Shown here: positions 7,701-10,195 of the stretch, piece by piece
Layout: each line of letters starts with the position of its first letter
How positions within the stretch are numbered: the first letter of the stretch is position 1
Assembly: GCA_031261385.1 (NCBI GenBank)
Contig: JAISJS010000077.1
Span: 1-10,195 of the forward strand
Reading direction: 5' to 3'
DNA: 10,195 bases
DNA from: Treponema sp.
GTDB lineage: Bacteria > Spirochaetota > Spirochaetia > Treponematales > Breznakiellaceae
The notes under the pieces: model-generated
The model's database searches: none
What the model was told of the DNA's origin: nothing
The model's input: the letters and a program-made list of their open reading frames with translations, nothing else
Program-made: the position numbers and the translations under genes

Positions 7701-8711
7701 AGAAAGTTCATATTCAGCGCGCTGCCGGATTTCTGCTCCAAAATTGGGGTACCGTTTTTCAAGCCCTTCCATGGTGAGGTGGCGCAGGTATTCATCGGCG
7801 TTGGAAAAGCCTTGGGGGATTTCAAAGTCCGGCAGCAGGGGACCGGGTGTGGGAATTTCGGTTTTACAGCGCTCCGCAATGCGAACCGTGTTGGTAATGG
7901 CTTCCGGGTATTCGGGAAACAGGGCGGCCATTTCGTCCCCGGTCTTAAAATAGAATTCACTGCCGTCAAAACGCATACGCTTTACATCGTTCTTTTTAGC
8001 CTGGGTACCGATGCAGAGCAGCAGATCCTGGGCGGCGGCGTCTTCACGTTCCACATAGTGAATGTCGTTAGTCGCAACAAGCGGGATACCGGTGCGGCGG
8101 GCAATATCGGCTAAACGAGAATTTACCTGTTTCTGTTCGGCAATGCCGTGATCCTGCAGTTCCAGATAGAAATTGTCCTGTCCAAAAAGATCATTGAACC
8201 ACCGGGCGGTTTTTTCCGCTTCGGCAATCTGCCCGTTAAGAATCAAACAGGGAATCTCCCCCGCAAGACAGGCGGAAAGGCAGATAAGCCCGGCATGGTA
8301 CTTTTCCAGCAGTTCCCGGTCGATCCGGGGCTTGTAGTAAAATCCCTCAATATAGGAATATGACGAAAGTTTCATCAAATTCCGGTAGCCCTGTTCGGAG
8401 GCGGCAAGGAGTATCAGGTGATAGTATTTGTTGCCGGTTTCCGTGCCCTTATGCTCCTTCCGGGAGCCGGAAGCCATGTAAAATTCACTGCCGACAATAG
8501 GGTGTACCGCCTCGCGGCCTTTGAGCGGGTGATCCTTGTCGCCAAGGCAGGCGTTCACAAATTTCAGCACCCCGAACATATTGCCGTGGTCGGTAATGGC
8601 AAGGTGCTTCATCCCGAGGGACGCCGCCTTTGCCGCGAGATTTTCCACCGAAGCGGCGCCGTCAAGCAGTGAATAATCAGAATGAACGTGTAAATGGACA
8701 AAATCGATCAT
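4737..8711 (-). CDS. dnaE: DNA polymerase III alpha subunit, DnaE type, with duplicated OB-fold segment
   Basis: Catalytic subunit of the replicative DNA polymerase. From ATG at 8711 it has 1324 residues, against about 1150-1200 for the family. The PHP domain (1-270) keeps every position I can match to metal ligands of the Thermus enzyme: HLHVH (6-10), DH (41-42), E76, H98, C148 and D216/H218, so an active PHP site is plausible. The polymerase core includes GPGRGSGAGS (367-376) and MPDFDVDF (406-413), which carries two of the catalytic aspartates. A helix-hairpin-helix with GLTGIKGLGEASAEEI lies near 833-848. The extra length comes from a tandem copy of the OB-fold region, residues 963-1064 and 1098-1200, plus a triplicated NGLLAV near the C-terminus. 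The start matches the family beginning (xFVHLHVHSDYS). The frame stays open upstream to 9152, but that stretch is antisense to the V4R gene. GGAG lies 14 nt before the ATG, too far for a good ribosome binding site. First gene of dnaE-yggT-recG. Confidence 0.97.
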   Translation of the reverse strand: MIDFVHLHVHSDYSLLDGAASVENLAAKAASLGMKHLAITDHGNMFGVLKFVNACLGDKDHPLKGREAVHPIVGSEFYMASGSRKEHKGTETGNKYYHLILLAASEQGYRNLMKLSSYSYIEGFYYKPRIDRELLEKYHAGLICLSACLAGEIPCLILNGQIAEAEKTARWFNDLFGQDNFYLELQDHGIAEQKQVNSRLADIARRTGIPLVATNDIHYVEREDAAAQDLLLCIGTQAKKNDVKRMRFDGSEFYFKTGDEMAALFPEYPEAITNTVRIAERCKTEIPTPGPLLPDFEIPQGFSNADEYLRHLTMEGLEKRYPNFGAEIRQRAEYELSVIIKMGFPGYFLIVADFINWAKEHDIPVGPGRGSGAGSIVAYALRITNNDPIKYNLLFERFLNPERISMPDFDVDFANEGRQKVIDYVTGKYGEKRVGQIITFGTMKAKAAVKDVARALDISIDKSNMITKLIPEDPKMTLKKAFETEPRLGELEQDIEYQELFAMARKLEGKNRNSSIHASGIVIGKSDLMDYVPLFKDKNGVVGAQYTMDIIEPQGLVKMDFLGLKTLDLIDHSVKLIRRRGKEYAAFDIEKISETGTPESDAVFKMLGEGKSYGVFQFESDGMQKVLKDAQPNSIEDLIALNALYRPGPMQFIDQFVASKNGSKAITYPDPSLEGILKETYGVIVYQEQVMQVAQIVAGFTLGHADELRRAMGKKKMDVMVKEKVKFIDGAVERGYSKQKADEIFVLLIPFAGYGFNKSHAAAYAVLAYQTAWLKANFPVEFMAANMTNEISSTDKLPLYIDEARRMGIAIDPPDINRSDGLFTVVDGRIVYGLTGIKGLGEASAEEIVACRKDGPYKDLIDFLNRVDIKTVGKKVIELLIQTGAFDKLGQTRQTLVMNLEAAVDYIQGIKEDKKSGQSLFGDAGETEFGDFKFQEFPEPEREERLKIEKELIGFYFSGHPLDDYREAWEQFVKLDLSDTDNAHEGDYTLIGMLKSLKPYVSKSGKTMAFGALTDYRGETDLTFFEDAWKNCRDKISAGAIIALKGKLDKKRGKTSFLVDSILDPELIKNKEQLLEYCSTQGGARSARTGAADLAELDDYKEAWKQFVTLDLSNADTASDSDYTLIGILTRLKPIFTKKDNKPMAFGSLTDYQGEIDLVFFPGTWEFCRDNVKEGHCVAVKGKLDRSRDKLSFQVSSVLELGKLRRKAAKLAADAPSADIPSETGSTARESPVWKELHIRLAENAAAQEENLYPLQEYLKNNPAPCPVLIHVPVPGGETVIRTAAQTNAGTETLTLSNGLLAVNGLLAVNGLLAVHSVAEAWGK
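4767..4820 (-). repeat. 18-bp tandem repeat, three copies, at the dnaE 3' end
   Basis: Units at 4767-4784, 4785-4802 (identical) and 4803-4820 (two substitutions) encode three NGLLAV hexapeptides at DnaE residues 1298-1315. Units contain a near-perfect palindrome, GGACTGC-AA-GCAGTCC on the plus strand. The period is a multiple of three, so copy-number change keeps the frame. This is a small intragenic minisatellite close to the DnaE C-terminus. Confidence 0.9.
5112..5825 (-). repeat. Internal tandem duplication within dnaE (OB-fold segment, 405-bp period)
   Basis: The segment encoding residues 963-1064 (5825-5520) and that encoding 1098-1200 (5420-5112) are clear paralogues. Both open DDY-EAW-QFV-LDLS, share SDYTLIG/GDYTLIG, MAFG-LTDY-GE-DL-FF and KGKLD, and align with about one gap at roughly 55-60% identity by eye. 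The linker between copies (1065-1097) has a low-complexity portion (GGARSARTGAADLAE). Short matches remain at DNA level, such as the shared GGTATAATC. The segment corresponds to the nucleic-acid-binding OB fold that follows the beta-clamp-binding region in ordinary DnaE. Confidence 0.9.
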
Positions 8712-8719
8712 AACAAGTA

Positions 8720-8749
8720 ATGATACTCCAAAATGGCTGTTTTTGTCAC
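8720..8749 (-). promoter_or_regulatory. Candidate dnaE promoter
   Basis: On the minus strand GTGACA (8749-8744) and TATCAT (8725-8720) are separated by 18 bp; each differs from consensus at one position. The -10 ends 8 bp before the dnaE ATG at 8711, the same distance as for the PLP enzyme gene, again implying little or no leader. The -35 lies back to back with that of the divergent V4R promoter. Confidence 0.45.
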
Positions 8750-8757
8750 CGATTCGC

Positions 8758-8787
8758 TTGTGATTTTCCGGCATATTGTGATACAAT
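8758..8787 (+). promoter_or_regulatory. Candidate promoter of the V4R-cyclase operon
   Basis: TTGTGA (8758-8763), an 18-bp spacer and TACAAT (8782-8787) with TG immediately upstream as in extended -10 promoters. The predicted start is near 8794, giving a leader of about 20 nt that includes the ribosome binding site. Only 8 bp separate this -35 from the divergent dnaE -35. Confidence 0.5.
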
Positions 8788-8804
8788 TCGTTATCAACTG
8801 GTCC

Positions 8805-8809
8805 GGAGG
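8805..8809 (+). promoter_or_regulatory. Ribosome binding site that sets the V4R gene start
   Basis: GGAGG lies 4 nt upstream of ATG at 8814. It supports this start over the in-frame ATG at 8733, which lies upstream of the candidate promoter's -35. Confidence 0.7.
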
Positions 8810-8813
8810 CGCT

Positions 8814-9359
8814 ATGTCGACAGAAGGTAAGAGAAAATACAAGTTTTCCTGGGATGAAACCGTTGGCGCAGATATGCAGGTGGCCCGGCCCAATCTGGGG
8901 CCTACCACCCGTATCGAAAATTACCGGCTTTTCCAGTTTACCCTGCGGGATGTTCTGGAACAGCATTATGGCACAGAAACTGCCGACACCCTGTTTCGGG
9001 AGGCAGGCTTTCTTGCAGGAAAGTCCTTCTACGAAAAATTCCTGAAGGGTTCTGCCAATATTGGGACCTTGGCAAATAACATTCAACAGTGGTTTAACGA
9101 TTTGGGAATCGGCATTTTTCGGGTGGAAAGCTCTTCCGCAGGCGGAGACCATTTTATTTTTACCGTGGATGAAGATCTTGATTGTTCCGGTATGCCCGAT
9201 ACCTCAGAAGTGATCTGCATCTATGATGAAGGGTTTATACGGGGGATCCTGGAATCGTTCAGCGGCAAAGGCTTTGATGTCCGGGAGATAGACTGCTGGT
9301 GCACCGGGTCCCGCACCTGCCGCTTTGAAGCCACGGGAACAAACGGGATGGTACTATAA
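8814..9359 (+). CDS. Stand-alone V4R (4-vinyl reductase) domain protein, predicted small-molecule sensor
   Basis: A 181-residue soluble protein that is essentially one V4R domain, a fold found in BchJ and in ligand-binding regions of XylR/DmpR-type regulators. Evidence is the C-terminal signature: DLDCSGMP (121-128), then DEGFIRGILES (138-148), then REIDCWCTGSRTCRFEATG (157-175). Cys124, Cys161, Cys163 and Cys169 are the conserved-type cysteines, which in this family have been proposed to bind metal. The N-terminal half (about 35-110) has the helical YRLFQFTLRDVLEQHYG and FLAGKSFYEKF segments also typical of the family. No signal peptide or membrane segment is present. The gene starts at ATG 8814 behind GGAGG and is followed after 11 bp by a diguanylate cyclase, suggesting that ligand binding here modulates cyclic-di-GMP output. 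The ligand cannot be told from sequence, and reductase activity should not be assumed from the domain name. Confidence 0.85.
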   Translation: MSTEGKRKYKFSWDETVGADMQVARPNLGPTTRIENYRLFQFTLRDVLEQHYGTETADTLFREAGFLAGKSFYEKFLKGSANIGTLANNIQQWFNDLGIGIFRVESSSAGGDHFIFTVDEDLDCSGMPDTSEVICIYDEGFIRGILESFSGKGFDVREIDCWCTGSRTCRFEATGTNGMVL

Positions 9360-9370
9360 CGGAAACGCTG

Positions 9371-10195
9371 ATGACAGAGATACCGGTGGTACTGGATCAT
9401 ATCCGAAAGCTCTTAAAGGATAACGCGCTTCCTCCGCTGGAAGGCGAGCTTGCCGATATTCCTGAGCTGCAGGATATCCACAACGATCTAAAGGCCATTC
9501 GCGAAGCGCTGTACTCGTTTGCCGGCGGAGATCTTTCCCCGGCAATTTCAGTCCGGGGCATTATTCCGGGGTGCATGAAAACCCTGCAGGCCCACCTCCG
9601 GCACATGATCTGGCAGGTCCAGATGGTGGAGCAGGGTGATTTCTCGCAGCATGTTCAGTTCCTTGGAGAATTTTCCACCGCCTTTAACAGCATGGTTTTC
9701 AAGATGGACGCTACGCTCAAGGAACTGCGCCAGCGGGAAAATGATTTGCAGGTTTTGGCGGACAGCCTCCGCAGCGAAATCGATCTGCGTAATACTGCCG
9801 TGGAAGCCCTGCAGGAAAGCGAGTCGCGCTTTAAGTACCTTGCCAGCCATGATCCGCTTACCGGCGCGATGAACCGCCGCTCCTTCATGGAACGGGCCGA
9901 TGCTGAAATCAAGGCCACCATGAACCGGAAAATTTCCTGCGGCGTTGTGATGATGGATATCGATCACTTTAAGGATTTTAACGATACATGGGGACATCAG
10001 GCCGGCGATGAGGCCCTGCGCCATGTCGTTGCAATCATTACCGCTATGCTGCGAAAAGGCGATTTTCTTGGCCGTTACGGCGGCGAGGAATTTGTATTCT
10101 TTTTTGACCGTGCCGATCGGAAGACCGGGCTTGCCATTGCGCAGGCCGTTGAAGACTTTGCCCCGCCCCTGGCCGGCAGGGTGCAGGTGAAGTGG
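9371..10195 (+). CDS. GGDEF diguanylate cyclase (partial, C-terminus beyond right edge)
   Basis: Diguanylate cyclases condense two GTP into the second messenger cyclic di-GMP. The 275 visible residues have no signal peptide or membrane segment, so it should be cytosolic. Residues 1-80 are helical with no recognised domain. Residues 80-115 (VEQGDFSQHVQFLGEFSTAFNSM) resemble a HAMP-like linker, and 112-157 form a charged helix likely to be a dimerising coiled coil. The GGDEF domain begins at DPLTGAMNRRSF (161-172), continues with MDIDHFKDFNDTWGH (195-209) for metal and GTP binding, and has the active-site motif GGEEF at 237-241. RKGD at 228-231 lies exactly five residues before it, so the product-inhibition I-site is present. 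The extreme end of the domain is missing. ATG at 9371 has a weak GGAA 6 nt upstream. It sits 11 bp behind the V4R gene, the likely sensory partner. Confidence 0.93.
   Translation, partial: MTEIPVVLDHIRKLLKDNALPPLEGELADIPELQDIHNDLKAIREALYSFAGGDLSPAISVRGIIPGCMKTLQAHLRHMIWQVQMVEQGDFSQHVQFLGEFSTAFNSMVFKMDATLKELRQRENDLQVLADSLRSEIDLRNTAVEALQESESRFKYLASHDPLTGAMNRRSFMERADAEIKATMNRKISCGVVMMDIDHFKDFNDTWGHQAGDEALRHVVAIITAMLRKGDFLGRYGGEEFVFFFDRADRKTGLAIAQAVEDFAPPLAGRVQVKW

Noticed and set aside
6996..8114. 372-codon open frame antisense to dnaE
   Set aside because: It lies wholly within the conserved dnaE coding region, and its product shows no recognisable domain; it is a shadow of dnaE codon bias.
8733..8813. 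Earlier ATG for the V4R protein
   Set aside because: It lies upstream of the candidate promoter, lacks a ribosome binding site, and GGAGG points to ATG 8814.
8712..9152. Open frame extending dnaE upstream by 147 codons
   Set aside because: It does not resemble DnaE, runs antisense through the V4R gene and through both divergent promoters, and the family N-terminus begins at 8711.

Overview
The window reads as chromosomal DNA from a moderate-GC bacterium, most likely a spirochaete of the Treponema group. That assignment is an inference from the look of the DnaE, RecG and YggT proteins and the V4R plus GGDEF signalling pair; no rRNA or other phylogenetic marker is present. Almost all of it is ordinary housekeeping coding sequence on both strands. 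There is no sign of phage, transposase, CRISPR or tRNA genes.

Layout. (1) 1-339, minus: 5' part of a free methionine-(R)-sulfoxide reductase (GAF fold) running off the left edge. (2) 340-685: a 346-bp divergent intergenic region. It has AT-rich promoter-like DNA next to the reductase, then a GC-richer block at 454-647 that can fold end to end into one long interrupted hairpin, then a near-consensus sigma-70 promoter whose -10 box lies 8 bp before the next start codon. (3) 686-1828, plus: a PLP enzyme of the cystathionine synthase/lyase family. (4) 1829-1996: an inverted-repeat element built from short CAGAG-type units between convergent genes. (5) 1997-8711, minus: a tight cluster transcribed dnaE, yggT, recG, with gaps of 3 bp and 1 bp. 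(6) 8712-8813: a compact divergent promoter region. (7) 8814-10195, plus: a small V4R-domain protein followed after 11 bp by a GGDEF diguanylate cyclase cut by the right edge.

How the genes fit together. The left pair both touch methionine/sulfur amino-acid metabolism: one enzyme recycles oxidised free methionine and the other handles cystathionine, homocysteine or a related thioether. The minus-strand cluster couples the replicative polymerase, a two-module membrane protein and the fork-remodelling helicase RecG. The right pair looks like a sensor-output module: V4R is a small-molecule-binding fold, and the adjacent cyclase has intact catalytic and product-inhibition motifs but no obvious ligand-binding domain of its own.

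Most notable observations: the rod-like structured element at 454-647, a candidate noncoding RNA (6S-like is one hypothesis); a tandem duplication of the C-terminal OB-fold segment in DnaE, making it 1324 residues; an 18-bp palindromic tandem repeat near the dnaE 3' end; and several genes with -10 boxes so close to the start codon that their mRNAs may be leaderless. No clearly new multi-gene system was found.
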